Assembly: GCF_001708185.1 (NCBI RefSeq)
Contig: NZ_MDDN01000008.1
Location: forward strand, 62,001 to 126,000
Direction of reading: 5' to 3'
Origin: Lysinibacillus xylanilyticus
GTDB taxonomy: Bacteria > Bacillota > Bacilli > Bacillales_A > Planococcaceae
Length of the DNA: 64,000 bases
This document shows, in pieces, positions 34,101-43,188 of the stretch. The notes under the pieces were generated by a model. The model searched no databases. It was not told where the DNA came from and saw only the letters and a program-made list of their open reading frames with translations. The position numbers and the translations under genes are program-made. Position 1 is the stretch's first letter. Each line of letters starts with the position of its first letter.

Positions 34101-34665
34101 CAGTTAACCCCTCACTGCGACAAATACAATCAACGACATGATCATTAACCATTCCTATGGCCTGCATAAATGAATAGCAAATAGTACTACCAACAAACTT
34201 AAAGCCGTCTTTTTTCAATTGCTTGCTCATTCGCTCACTAATTTCCGTCGTGACAGGCACATCAGCAATTGACGACCATTCATTGATGATCGGCTGATGA
34301 TCCACAAAGCCCCAAATATATTCAGAGAACGAACCATACTCCTCTTGTATTCGTAGAAAAGCTTGGGCATTCGTCACAACACTGGCAATTTTTAATTTAT
34401 TACGCACGATGCGAGAATCTTGACTAAGCTCCTGTAGCTTGTCCTCCGTATAGAGAACAATTTTCGAAACATCAAATTGGTCGAAAGCAGCCCGGTAGCC
34501 CTCTCTCTTTTGTAAGATCGTCCACCAGCTAAGTCCAGCTTGTGCCCCTTCTAGACAGAGCATCTCAAATAAATGCCGATCATCATAGACGGGCTTTCCC
34601 CATTCCTTGTCATGATACTCAACATATAAAGGTTCATCTAGCTTGACCCATTCACATCTTTTCAT
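34090..34665 (-). CDS. tag: DNA-3-methyladenine glycosylase I
   Basis: This 191-residue base-excision repair glycosylase removes 3-methyladenine from alkylated DNA. The family sequence is clear: CEWVKLDEPLYVEYHDKEWG, DDRHLFEMLCLEGAQAGLSW and the C-terminal FKFVGSTICYSFMQAIGMVN with DHVVDCICR. The zinc ligands Cys4, His18 and the C-terminal His/Cys pair are present. It lies between a methyltransferase gene (24-bp gap) and the DUF1963 gene, an apparent three-gene run. Confidence 0.95.
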   Translation of the reverse strand: MKRCEWVKLDEPLYVEYHDKEWGKPVYDDRHLFEMLCLEGAQAGLSWWTILQKREGYRAAFDQFDVSKIVLYTEDKLQELSQDSRIVRNKLKIASVVTNAQAFLRIQEEYGSFSEYIWGFVDHQPIINEWSSIADVPVTTEISERMSKQLKKDGFKFVGSTICYSFMQAIGMVNDHVVDCICRSEGLTDEN

Positions 34666-34689
34666 TTATAAATCCCCCATTTTTATGTA

Positions 34690-35286
34690 TTATTTAAGCC
34701 CTGTAATACAAAGCCAGCCTTTTTGTGTGTTTTCCTGTATAGTAACGCTTTGAAATCCAACACTTTCAAATAATTGCTGTATCTCAAGTTTTGTTTTATA
34801 CGCTTTCATATGATAATTAATTTTATAGAGCTCCGAAATAATGATGAATTTACCCCCGTCCTTCAACACTCTAAATACTTCTTTCACATCATTTGCTAAG
34901 TCTGGCCAAAAATAATGTGTTTGGAAGGCTGTAATCGTATCGAAAAACTTATCCGTGTACGGAATACTTGAAACACTTGCTTGCGTCACGATTACTTTTC
35001 CATTTGCTACATCTGTTTCGTTTGTTTTTATAGATTCTTGCACAGCCTGAGCAGAAAAATCTATACCATAAATTGTACCACTTGGATTCATTTTCGATAA
35101 TGATCGAAGTGTATTCCCGCCTCCACATCCAATATCCAATACTTGATCGCCATCTTTAATTACTTCTTGACGCATTAGCCATGTGTTCATACCGTTGTGT
35201 GCCTTATTCATAATTCGCAGCATCAATGACCCTACAATTCCATTTGGTTTTTTAGCTTGTTGTATCAGTTTTTGTAAAATTGTCAT
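34690..35286 (-). CDS. Class I SAM-dependent methyltransferase
   Basis: The 198-residue Rossmann methyltransferase has motif I VLDIGCGGGNTLRSL, motif II IYGIDFSAQAV, the Asp/Asn region IPYTDKFFDTITAFQTHYFW, and motif III VFRVLKDGGKFIII. It is of the type that modifies small molecules; the substrate is unknown. GGGGAAACC precedes ATG 35286, and it is first of the run with tag. Confidence 0.88.
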   Translation of the reverse strand: MTILQKLIQQAKKPNGIVGSLMLRIMNKAHNGMNTWLMRQEVIKDGDQVLDIGCGGGNTLRSLSKMNPSGTIYGIDFSAQAVQESIKTNETDVANGKVIVTQASVSSIPYTDKFFDTITAFQTHYFWPDLANDVKEVFRVLKDGGKFIIISELYKINYHMKAYKTKLEIQQLFESVGFQSVTIQENTQKGWLCITGLK

Positions 35287-35570
35287 TATGGTTTCCCCTT
35301 TCCATCTTCCCTTTCAAATATTTGCTGTGAACTAACAATTAAGATATCTTGTGTCGCTTGTATTGTTAGGTGTTCATCAAATTTAGCACCTTTACCTTTT
35401 AAAGCAGTGAATCTCGTAAAAATGCGAAAGTAATTGCTTTCGCTCAAATTCATTCTTACTATAGAGAATAGAAGTACTAATCTCCCTGTATTTTTTACCT
35501 TGTATCTTTTTACGTTCTGAATAATAAAAAGTTTCAGTTTTTACCATTTCATTGAAGAAGGAGACTTTAT

Positions 35571-36005
35571 ATGATTAAACAAGCCGTCATAGAAGATGTA
35601 CAAACAGCCGCATTATTAGCACTACAACTTTGGCCAAATCATACGTTAGAAGAATTTAGCGAGGAAATGGCGCAACTAATTAACGCAGAAAACGCTGCGA
35701 TCTATCTTGCCTATGAGGATGATGAAGCAGTCGGTTTTGCACAATGTCAACTCCGAACAGATTATGTGGAAGGTACCGACTCAAGCCCAGTCGGCTATTT
35801 AGAAGGACTCTTTGTCAACGAACCAAATCGACAGAAAGGCTTTGCAAAACTCCTTGTCGAGAGTTGTGAGCAGTGGGCTAAACGTAAGGGATGTATTGAA
35901 TTTGCCAGTGATTGTGAATTACAAAATCTCGAAAGTCTAGCCGTCCATCTTAAACTAGGTTTCTCAGAGACTAATCGTATTATTTGTTTTACAAAGGAAT
36001 TATAA
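35571..36005 (+). CDS. GNAT acetyltransferase, AAC(6')-like
   Basis: The 144-residue GNAT protein closely follows the aminoglycoside 6'-N-acetyltransferase pattern: LWPNHTLEEFSEEMAQL, IYLAYEDDEAVGFAQCQLR, TDYVEGTDSSPVGYLEGLFV, RQKGFAKLLVESCEQWA, GCIEFASDCELQN and the end GFSETNRIICFTKEL. The acetyl-CoA loop reads RQKGFA. The match runs over the whole length, so a resistance-type activity is plausible. Because the gene is chromosomal and lacks mobile neighbours, it may be an intrinsic enzyme with another natural substrate. AAGGAG precedes ATG 35571. Confidence 0.85.
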   Translation: MIKQAVIEDVQTAALLALQLWPNHTLEEFSEEMAQLINAENAAIYLAYEDDEAVGFAQCQLRTDYVEGTDSSPVGYLEGLFVNEPNRQKGFAKLLVESCEQWAKRKGCIEFASDCELQNLESLAVHLKLGFSETNRIICFTKEL

Positions 36006-36041
36006 AAATAAGGTCAATCCCCTATGGATGACCTTATTTTT
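36004..36041 (+). terminator. Terminator after the acetyltransferase
   Basis: AAAATAAGGTCA and TGACCTTATTTT form a 12-bp stem directly at the stop codon, followed by T-rich sequence. Confidence 0.9.
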
Positions 36042-36101
36042 ATATTTATATTTCAGGTGTGTTAATTAACCATTTGTTCACTTTAATTAATTTGAAGGCT
36101 C

Positions 36102-36405
36102 TGATTTCCGCTACGGGCTACTCGCTTTGTCGCTGACGCTTCGCTTTCGCGCAGAGCAAGGCTTCCTGCGGGCGAGCGTCGAGCCGCTTCCTCCGCTAAA
36201 GGAACGAAGGCTAAGTTCGTCACGTCCTGTGACAATGCCTTCGTGACCAACATCGTGTTGGCCTCAGGGTCTCGTCTGTCTCGCTTTCCCGCGGGAGTCG
36301 AGTAGCCCTACACTATAATCTGTTAAAATGGGAATATAATAGCAAAATAGCAACAAATAAATCCTTTTATCGCTCAATAATAAACCTATTTTTCCCAATC
36401 AACAC
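36102..36405. repeat. Dispersed palindromic repeat, long copy
   Basis: Both outer parts match 8507-8670: CTGATTTCCGCTACGGGCTA at the left; GCGGGAGTCGAGTAGCCCTA, CACTATAATCTG and CCTATTTTTCCC at the right. The hairpin loop carries ~130 bp, including TCGCTGACGCTTCGCTTTCG, the reverse complement of a 14.6-15.0 kb array unit, and CACGTCCTGTGAC with TTCGTGACCAACATC, the reverse complement of the 15.05-kb right part. It fills the gene-free 36042-36409. Confidence 0.75.
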
Positions 36406-36409
36406 GCTA

Positions 36410-37399
36410 TTAATATTTATCTGTTATTACTCCGATTGAAGATGCTTTAATAAAATCAAGATGCTGTAAGCTTGTGAGTGTTTTCTTATCCCCAGTGACG
36501 ACAGCCCCATAAATAACAAGATCATTTACTGACAACCCATCAGCTCCGCCAATTTCTTTTTCCAACCGTTTATACTCATCTTGTAAACTTGATTTTTGTC
36601 TAGTGCCAGTACTTATTGCACGTACAAATTGCTCGGCCGGGTTCTCTGCTACCTCACCATTTGGATTTAAAAGTGAAAAACCATATACATCTTGTTCTGA
36701 ACGCAACACATTGTAACTACCTACAACTTTTCCATTTTCTTCAATCTTACCAGTATGGTCGTCTACTTCATTTACATCCTTAACCCATAGCCAAGTAGTA
36801 GTCACATCTTTCGGCAGTTTAGCAAGCGCTTCCTGCATTGAATAACCTTTATCAAACGATAAAGCAACTTCCATTATTTTATGATCATCCATTTCAGGCA
36901 ACAACGCTAAATCATTTCGCATCTTTTGATAATCTATAAATGGATAGAAAAACAACATTTCACGCTGTCCAAGTTCATTGTAATGCTGAACATCTACATC
37001 TTGTTCACTTCCGCTCTTTCCAAATGGAAGAGGAAAAGTAGAACCTTCATAAACTTTCTCATCTCGAAAAAAACCGTAGCCATACGTGTCATCTCCTGTA
37101 GGAACGATTTTACCTTCAATGAATTTAAACGTTTTATAATGCATTTCACCACCTAAAATGCCTGGGTAATTCTTCGTTGTCCCAATAAACTCATTCGCCC
37201 TTCCTACTTGGTGTAAAGTATAAAAGGAATTCTGTGCATGGCTTTGCAAAAATCTAGTAATAGCATCATTAGCTATTTTCCCAGCAGACAAAGTCACAAT
37301 TAAAACGCAAAACGTGATAAAGATCGTTTTCCATGTTGCACGCCGTTGTGCTTTTTTCATAGTTTTTGTCATCTGTTCTGTATTAAAAAGGTTGTCCAT
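36410..37399 (-). CDS. Membrane anti-sigma factor-like protein (Sigma_reg_N/C type)
   Basis: The 329 residues have a ~23-residue cytoplasmic N-terminus rich in Lys/Arg, one span (TIFITFCVLIVTLSAGKI) and a ~280-residue extracellular domain. Pattern and gene context match Bacillus sigma-factor-regulator proteins. Its ATG lies inside the end of the sigma gene (17-bp overlap). It presumably holds the sigma factor at the membrane until an envelope signal arrives. Confidence 0.8.
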   Translation of the reverse strand: MDNLFNTEQMTKTMKKAQRRATWKTIFITFCVLIVTLSAGKIANDAITRFLQSHAQNSFYTLHQVGRANEFIGTTKNYPGILGGEMHYKTFKFIEGKIVPTGDDTYGYGFFRDEKVYEGSTFPLPFGKSGSEQDVDVQHYNELGQREMLFFYPFIDYQKMRNDLALLPEMDDHKIMEVALSFDKGYSMQEALAKLPKDVTTTWLWVKDVNEVDDHTGKIEENGKVVGSYNVLRSEQDVYGFSLLNPNGEVAENPAEQFVRAISTGTRQKSSLQDEYKRLEKEIGGADGLSVNDLVIYGAVVTGDKKTLTSLQHLDFIKASSIGVITDKY

Positions 37400-37892
37400 A
37401 TTCTAACGCCTCCCACTGTTTTTTAAATGCTTTACGCGCTCGTTGTAAATAGGTTTTTACATGCGACTCACTCATAGCTAGAATTGCCGCGATCTCTTTG
37501 TAAGAAAATTCCATATCGTATTTCAGTAAAAGTAATTGCTGAAACGTCGGCTGTAGCCCAAGCAAGGCTTCATTAATTTTTGCATTTTGCTCTTTTTGTA
37601 AATAATGTTGTTCCACATCATCCAATACTATCTTTAATTTTTCGATTTCTTCGTCACCAATCAATGTTGTGCGCTTTTGCTTGTTATACAATGTATAGTA
37701 ACGATTAAGGGCGACCTTGAATAACCAAGCCCGTAAATTATCATGTTGTATTGAAGACAAACACTCTATTGTTTTAATGATGGCTTCTTGTATAACGTCC
37801 TCTGCATCTTCTTTTGTAGCCCCTATTTTTATCAAATATTTGAAAACGACTTCTGCATGCGCAAGCAATAGACGCTCCCACTCTTTATTCAT
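37383..37892 (-). CDS. ECF-type RNA polymerase sigma factor
   Basis: The 169 residues contain region 2 (TKEDAEDVIQEAIIKTIECL, LRAWLFKVALNRYYTLYNKQ) and region 4 (LKYDMEFSYKEIAAILAMSE, SHVKTYLQRARKAFKKQW). TTGGTGA lies before ATG 37892. Size and pairing with a downstream membrane anti-sigma gene fit a SigM/SigV/SigY-like envelope-stress sigma factor. The regulon is unknown. Confidence 0.92.
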   Translation of the reverse strand: MNKEWERLLLAHAEVVFKYLIKIGATKEDAEDVIQEAIIKTIECLSSIQHDNLRAWLFKVALNRYYTLYNKQKRTTLIGDEEIEKLKIVLDDVEQHYLQKEQNAKINEALLGLQPTFQQLLLLKYDMEFSYKEIAAILAMSESHVKTYLQRARKAFKKQWEALEYGQPF

Positions 37893-37985
37893 ATTTCACC
37901 AACTTTTGGATATCCATTTCGTAGTTAACTCATCTATATAACCTTCTAACTCCCAAAAAGTATACAACCAATTGCTATAAATAGA

Positions 37986-38025
37986 AAAAAATCACAAGTG
38001 CTTGTCTTTACACACTTGTGATTTT
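37986..38025 (-). terminator. Terminator of the 63-residue gene
   Basis: AAATCACAAGTG and CACTTGTGATTT form a perfect 12-bp stem; on the minus strand T7 follows. It separates the small gene at 38126-38317 from the sigma operon. Confidence 0.85.
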
Positions 38026-38125
38026 CAATTAAAAACAATAAATTATTAGGAACAAAATTTCTTATAAGTCCAAATGTTTTGGATTCTATGTGTCAAAGTC
38101 AATTTTCTCATTCCTTCGACATTTT

Positions 38126-38317
38126 CTAATTTAAATATGTATTATGTGAAATATTTTTTTCTCGCTCATCGATCACTAGATGAATAATAAATGCTAGCTG
38201 TTGCTCAATTCGCAAATTGTTCATATGAAGGATCTCCGCTATGGCATTTTTTTGATTCTCTTTTAAATCTACTTTCTCTAGCATTAACATAATTTCTTCT
38301 TTTGAAAGCCCAAACAT
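38126..38317 (-). CDS. Small helical protein, unknown
   Basis: GAGGTG lies eight bases before ATG 38317. The 63-residue soluble helical protein begins MFGLSKEEIMLMLEKVDLKE and continues with AIAEILHMNNLRIEQQLAFI. A terminator follows. The family is not recognised. The strong ribosome binding site and own terminator support a real gene. Confidence 0.6.
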   Translation of the reverse strand: MFGLSKEEIMLMLEKVDLKENQKNAIAEILHMNNLRIEQQLAFIIHLVIDEREKNISHNTYLN

Positions 38318-38634
38318 GCTTTTTTCACCTCAATTTCATCGGAAATTATTATTTCATAAACATTACGCTAACTTCTAAAACAATGCACTATTACTACATC
38401 CCATGAACATTTTATACTAATTATAGGATAAATCATGGAAATTAATCAATCCAAAATCAATTTTATTTTAATAATATTTTAACTTCTCTAAAAAACCATT
38501 AATATTATTTAATAATAATTTTCATTGAAGTTACTATATCGTTGCTTGTCTTCTTATAATTCTATCATAAAAAATATTAGCTTTTTTGTCGAATTTTAAC
38601 ATTTTTTCATTAACACGTATAATTGCAGAAGAAA
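38318..38634 (-). other. A/T-rich intergenic sequence
   Basis: I see no gene, repeat or convincing hairpin here. It presumably contains the promoter of the 63-residue gene. Confidence 0.4.
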
Positions 38635-38812
38635 TCATACATAATTGAAACTATTTAACCTAGTTTTCATTCGAGAAAAGATAGAATCTGTCACCAATAT
38701 CTCATTTTTATGAATGGCTAAATTTTTATCCAAATGCTGCTTTACTTCACAGCCATTCATCGTTAATTTTGGGCGATTGAATAGTTGGATGCCTAAATCT
38801 TGCCCTTGATGA
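38635..38812 (-). pseudogene. Possible C-terminal remnant of a lost gene
   Basis: An open minus-strand frame between stops reads NALHQGQDLGIQLFNRPKLT, then MNGCEVKQHLDKNLAIHKNE and ILVTDSIFSRMKTRLNSFNYV before TGA. The composition looks coding, unlike the A/T-rich surroundings, but no ribosome binding site or start is present. It may be the tail of a displaced gene. Confidence 0.3.
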
Positions 38813-38831
38813 AGTGCATTTTAAACAAAAT

Positions 38832-38873
38832 GAAACCAGCAATTACACGATTTACTCGTCAATTGCTGGTTTC
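38832..38873. terminator. Terminator after the chemotaxis receptor
   Basis: GAAACCAGCAATT and AATTGCTGGTTTC form a perfect 13-bp stem with a 16-base loop. It lies 36 bp past the receptor stop on the minus strand. Confidence 0.85.
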
Positions 38874-38908
38874 ACCAATTTTCTTTGCTCTATTAATAGA
38901 TTTAATTA

Positions 38909-40591
38909 TTATAATTTAAACTTTCTAGTAAGCTCGTTTAAATTTTCTGCCATGTCCGCTAGATTTACAGAACTATTGTTGATTTCATCCATAGAGCTTG
39001 CTGCTTGTTCAATCGTTGCAGAGGTTTCTTGAATTCCTGCTGCTGACTGTTCTGATATAGCTGCGATTTCGTCCACTGATTTATGAATATTAATCGTATT
39101 TTGTACAACATCTTCTAGCTTCGTCGACATGTTGTCAATATTCGTTGACATTGAGTAAACAGCCTCTGCAATCTGGTTGAATGTTTCATTTGTTGCGGCG
39201 ATTTGTGTTGTACCTTTTTCAACTTCTCCAAAGCCAGTTTCTAGTGAAGATGTCACCATGTTAGAATCTTGTTGAATTCTTTGAACAATGCCCGTAATAT
39301 CGTCCACTGAGACAGCTACTTGTTCAGCAAGTTTACGAACCTCGTCTGCAACGACCGCAAAACCTTTACCATGCTCCCCTGCGCGCGCCGCTTCGATAGC
39401 AGCATTGAGCGCCAGTAAATTCGTTTGCGAAGCAATATCCTGTATGACAGCTACGATTTTTGAGATTTCCTGTGTTTGTTTACTTAATTCATCTACCTTA
39501 TAAACAGCATCCTTCACAATATGATGGATAGATGTCATTTGCTCAGTGGAGGCGTCCATTAAACCTTGACCCTCTTTCGTTAAAGCCATGACATTTTGGG
39601 AATACTGATGAACATCCTTACTGCTACTATTGACATCTGACATCTTTAGGGTGAATTCTGCCATTGTTGAGGCTACATCTGATGCGTTACTTGCCTGCAA
39701 TTCTGTACCACTCGCAATTTCATTTACTGTATCAACAATTTGTTCCGTACCAGTCTTCACCTCTGTCGCTGATTGCATGAGCTCTTCACTATGCGCGGCT
39801 ACGTCAGTTGATACTGTTTGAATTTGCTTTAATAAACGATTCAAAATATCCGACATCGTATTAGTTGCTTCCGTAAGTTGCCCTACCTCATCTTTTGAAT
39901 TCACAATAAGTGGAGGCTCACTTAAATCACCTTCCGTAATTTGTTGCATACGTTTTGTCACTGTGATGATTGGTCTTGAAATTAGTCGAGCACTAAACAA
40001 TGCAATGATCATTGCAATGATCACAATCACAGCACCTACGATCATACCTGTAAGCTGCTTTGTCTCTCCCGCTTTAATAATGTCTGCACCCAACGCATTT
40101 ATCGATTGCTTACGATCCTCGGCTAACCCTTCAAAGCCTTCGCGTATTTCGGTAGCCTCTTCACTCATAATAGCTAAATTGTTCTTCGCTAGTTCAAATT
40201 GGCCTTGATCATAAACATCAAATACCTCTTTTTCAACATAGCTGCTCCATTCCTTAGCCATTTCAGTATATTTGTTGAAATCTCCTGAATTTGTTAATGC
40301 TAAACGTATTTTTTCGTTTTCTTCAGCATGCTTTACGTTATTCTCAAAAATCTCCTTGTACTTCTCATCACCAGAAAGGATGTACCCTCTAGCTGCGGCA
40401 ATTCTTAGCCCTATCGTTTGAGCTTCCTCATACTCAGTAATTAGTAATTGCAATTCTTCATCAATAATTTGTTCCGTTGCTTTGTTACTTTGCATGACTG
40501 CATAAGAATTGTAACCAATGTATAAAACTACTATCGCTACTACAATACTGAAGGAAAAAACGATTCTTTTACTAATTGACTTAAAATTCAT
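38909..40591 (-). CDS. Methyl-accepting chemotaxis protein
   Basis: The 560-residue transducer has a first span at about residues 10-30, an extracellular four-helix-bundle sensor domain of ~150 residues, a second span near 178-200 ([20 protein letters not shown]), a HAMP domain ([20 protein letters not shown]) and a long cytoplasmic signalling coiled coil. The hairpin tip is [20 protein letters not shown] followed by [20 protein letters not shown]. The ligand is unknown. It is monocistronic, with AAGGAG before ATG 40591. Confidence 0.95.
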   Translation of the reverse strand: MNFKSISKRIVFSFSIVVAIVVLYIGYNSYAVMQSNKATEQIIDEELQLLITEYEEAQTIGLRIAAARGYILSGDEKYKEIFENNVKHAEENEKIRLALTNSGDFNKYTEMAKEWSSYVEKEVFDVYDQGQFELAKNNLAIMSEEATEIREGFEGLAEDRKQSINALGADIIKAGETKQLTGMIVGAVIVIIAMIIALFSARLISRPIITVTKRMQQITEGDLSEPPLIVNSKDEVGQLTEATNTMSDILNRLLKQIQTVSTDVAAHSEELMQSATEVKTGTEQIVDTVNEIASGTELQASNASDVASTMAEFTLKMSDVNSSSKDVHQYSQNVMALTKEGQGLMDASTEQMTSIHHIVKDAVYKVDELSKQTQEISKIVAVIQDIASQTNLLALNAAIEAARAGEHGKGFAVVADEVRKLAEQVAVSVDDITGIVQRIQQDSNMVTSSLETGFGEVEKGTTQIAATNETFNQIAEAVYSMSTNIDNMSTKLEDVVQNTINIHKSVDEIAAISEQSAAGIQETSATIEQAASSMDEINNSSVNLADMAENLNELTRKFKL

Positions 40592-41053
40592 TTCAAATTC
40601 TCCTTATTTTCTAAATCCAATTTACATATTATTTTGCTTATCAATATTAATTTACCATTCTCAAATGGGCCTTGGATGATTTATGAATTTTTCCAATAGT
40701 TAAAGAAATAAGTAGTTAATTTTTATGTATTTTCTAGCATCTTCCAAAACCAAATTTATTAAACAGATGAACTATCTTAAAACATTTAAACAAGACTTTC
40801 GTTCTAAAAAAAGGAACAGCCTCAAAAGTAAGCTGCTCCCTTCTAAAAGAAAAACGATCATCCATCCCAAACTTCTTTCCTCATCATACTTCGCAAACGT
40901 AACATAGTACATAAGTCTGTGATAAAAAATCATAAATTGTTCATCCGCGAGTTGAATCACTGCTTGCATATAAACAACGAGAGGATTATCGATCCACCTT
41001 TATTGCGTTCAAATGTTCCTCCTAGTAAGGCAAACTGATTCCTTTAACATTAT
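40592..41053 (-). other. Intergenic region with a terminator
   Basis: The right end follows the yndJ stop. A minus-strand frame at 40772-40969 runs through the terminator stem and is probably chance, though its first 35 residues (IQLADEQFMIFYHRLMYYV) look somewhat coding. Nothing else is seen. Confidence 0.4.
40805..40843 (-). terminator. Terminator of the yndJ operon
   Basis: On the minus strand AAGGGAGCAGC pairs with GCTGTTCCTTT (two G-U pairs) and T7 follows. It lies ~210 bp beyond the yndJ stop. Confidence 0.7.
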
Positions 41054-42607
41054 CTATTTTCGTGTGATTCGATAGTCAATTTGTAAAAAAGGTACACCAA
41101 AAATCCGCATTTTATGTACGGCGGTTAGTGTTTTTTCGTCTTTTGCAGTAATCGTAAAATGTTCATGTATAGGTAGTTTGAATAAAAATCGATTGATGGC
41201 TAAATAAATGCCCGCATCTCCAGCATGATTACTCGTTAAATGTAACTCTCCATGATCCTCGTATAAATATAACACCCCGATCATTGTTGAAAAAGGCAAT
41301 GGTAGCGCAATATTCATATAGGTTGTTTGCCCTGTCGTGTGCTTAGAATAGATTGCAACAAAGATTGTTTGTTTATCGATTTGACGAATCCAAGCACGTG
41401 GAGCAAGTCGCCCATCTTGCAGTTCATCCACTTTAACAATCCTACCTGTCATCTCGATTTCCTTACTAGAAAAGGGTAAATTCAGCTGTTGCATGACACG
41501 ACTTATAGCTTGATAAATCAACGCAAACGGTTTAAACCAAGTTTTCCACTGTACAGAGGCCAGCAAACGATACTGATTGGTTTCTTCATAAAAATGTGGA
41601 ATCGTGTAAGGTAGCTTTGTCGTATCAACAAAGTCACTAAGCGCATCGACTAAACCTGGATGCGAATCACTTTGGTCTTGCAATTTCCCTCGAATTTGGC
41701 TAACTGGAAAATGAAATGGTTGATGTGTAGTGTCTGGTATTGCTAAAGCCCAAGCCAGAACACCTACTCCACCGAAGAAAACACCATTCATAATTCCATG
41801 AAATTTTAGCATTTCTGGTATCCCTACATAGGAATTACCTACAAGATTACTAAATGCATACATAAACGACCATAATATCGTGATACATAAAGCACCGTAG
41901 GAAATTAGTAAAAGTAAGCTTTGTTGACGAGGAAGTTTCGTTTTTAGAGCAAGGAAAAATAAACAGTAAATAGCCACTATATAAAGTGTCACTGAAATAA
42001 TTTCTAGTATCGTAGAAAACGTGATACCGAATGCAACAAGAAGCGGACCTGTTACTAAAATTACAACGACCATATTGTAACAGTTGCCCTTATGAATACG
42101 CCCAAAAAGACCAATTGAAATCGCTAATAGACAAGCTGAGTAATGAAAATGAATAGCTGTTAACCACGTTATCAATGATGAAAAACCTGTATCAATATTT
42201 GCGATAAAAGCGAAAAACCATAGTCCCCCAATAAATATGTAGATGATTCCAACATCAATCGAAATTTCTGCCATATTGGTAAAGCCTCGCTGTAAAAATC
42301 GCTTTACGCCTTGCACAGCGATAAACGCAGTATAAAGAACATAGATAAGTGCTAGAGCGATTGCCACCCAACCTTCAGACCACCAGTGGAGCATCGTAAC
42401 TGCAAGCATCATTACGACGACAATAGTATCGCCGACCTTGTTAACATCTATGACCATTTTCACCGTCGCAGGAACGAAGATCAGTTGGGCAACTGTCAGT
42501 AACAACATATAATTAGGTTGAACACTAAAGACAAAACAAACGACCGTCAGCACAAATCCTAAAAGTAATACGGGGCTACCTAGATTGTTGCGTAAATTCG
42601 CCAGCAT
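41054..42607 (-). CDS. yndJ: YndJ-like multi-span membrane protein
   Basis: The first ~280 of 517 residues form about ten hydrophobic spans; the remaining ~230 form a soluble C-terminal domain with beta character (SKEIEMTGRIVKVDELQDGR, YMNIALPLPFSTMIGVLYLY, FGVPFLQIDYRITRK). Size, order and the preceding DUF4166 gene fit Bacillus YndJ. The function is unknown. Its start overlaps the DUF4166 gene by 32 bp, so they are coupled. Confidence 0.78.
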   Translation of the reverse strand: MLANLRNNLGSPVLLLGFVLTVVCFVFSVQPNYMLLLTVAQLIFVPATVKMVIDVNKVGDTIVVVMMLAVTMLHWWSEGWVAIALALIYVLYTAFIAVQGVKRFLQRGFTNMAEISIDVGIIYIFIGGLWFFAFIANIDTGFSSLITWLTAIHFHYSACLLAISIGLFGRIHKGNCYNMVVVILVTGPLLVAFGITFSTILEIISVTLYIVAIYCLFFLALKTKLPRQQSLLLLISYGALCITILWSFMYAFSNLVGNSYVGIPEMLKFHGIMNGVFFGGVGVLAWALAIPDTTHQPFHFPVSQIRGKLQDQSDSHPGLVDALSDFVDTTKLPYTIPHFYEETNQYRLLASVQWKTWFKPFALIYQAISRVMQQLNLPFSSKEIEMTGRIVKVDELQDGRLAPRAWIRQIDKQTIFVAIYSKHTTGQTTYMNIALPLPFSTMIGVLYLYEDHGELHLTSNHAGDAGIYLAINRFLFKLPIHEHFTITAKDEKTLTAVHKMRIFGVPFLQIDYRITRK

Positions 42608-43187
42608 ACATCATCAGCCTCCCAATCAACGGATTATGAATGGACACATGAATCGTAAAGACATTCCTGCTATCATCAAATCCTTCCTCGACAACAACAC
42701 GTCCCTCCAAAATATTGGGTATCGGACATTCTAATTTCGAGACTACAAATCGTTGAACACCGGAGCGAATAACTAATCGTCCCTCACTGGTCACTGCAAA
42801 ATGTAAGTCTGAATAAAAAAGAGCTGGTGAACCTAAATAGTCCTTCACTATTTTTTGAACTGGATCAACTGTCATCCTCGCATCAAAATGTCTAGTTTTG
42901 TTAGAAAAATAAAAGGTACGCTCCCATAACACTTCATGTTCCCCACTTGGCAATGTTCGACAAGTATTACAAATTGAAAATGGAACATCCTCACCTGATT
43001 CAGGAAACAAAAATCTCGTTTTTGTAGCGATCGCATAAAAGGGACGTAGCCACTTGGCACCAGACTCAATTTTGCGCATCACACCCGTAGCAAAAAAAGG
43101 TTGATCGACAGGTAATGTATAACGCCTCTGAAGCATTGGATGCAGCCGTCTAAAATCCTCGCCCAACAAAGTTTGATAAATCGTCAT
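42576..43187 (-). CDS. DUF4166 protein
   Basis: From ATG 43187, after GAGGGAAG, 203 residues begin MTIYQTLLGEDFRRLHPMLQ and show the DUF4166 blocks FATGVMRKIESGAKWLRPFY, GEHEVLWERTFYF and LYLGSP-like DYLGSPALFYSDLHFAV. The frame is open to 43253 inside the upstream gene. The domain is usually found next to or fused with lipid or DoxX-type proteins; function unknown. Confidence 0.75.
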   Translation of the reverse strand: MTIYQTLLGEDFRRLHPMLQRRYTLPVDQPFFATGVMRKIESGAKWLRPFYAIATKTRFLFPESGEDVPFSICNTCRTLPSGEHEVLWERTFYFSNKTRHFDARMTVDPVQKIVKDYLGSPALFYSDLHFAVTSEGRLVIRSGVQRFVVSKLECPIPNILEGRVVVEEGFDDSRNVFTIHVSIHNPLIGRLMMYAGEFTQQSR

Positions 43188-43188
43188 G

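Noticed and set aside
40772..40969. 65-codon minus-strand frame after yndJ
   Set aside because: It reads through the terminator stem and its T-run and has no ribosome binding site.
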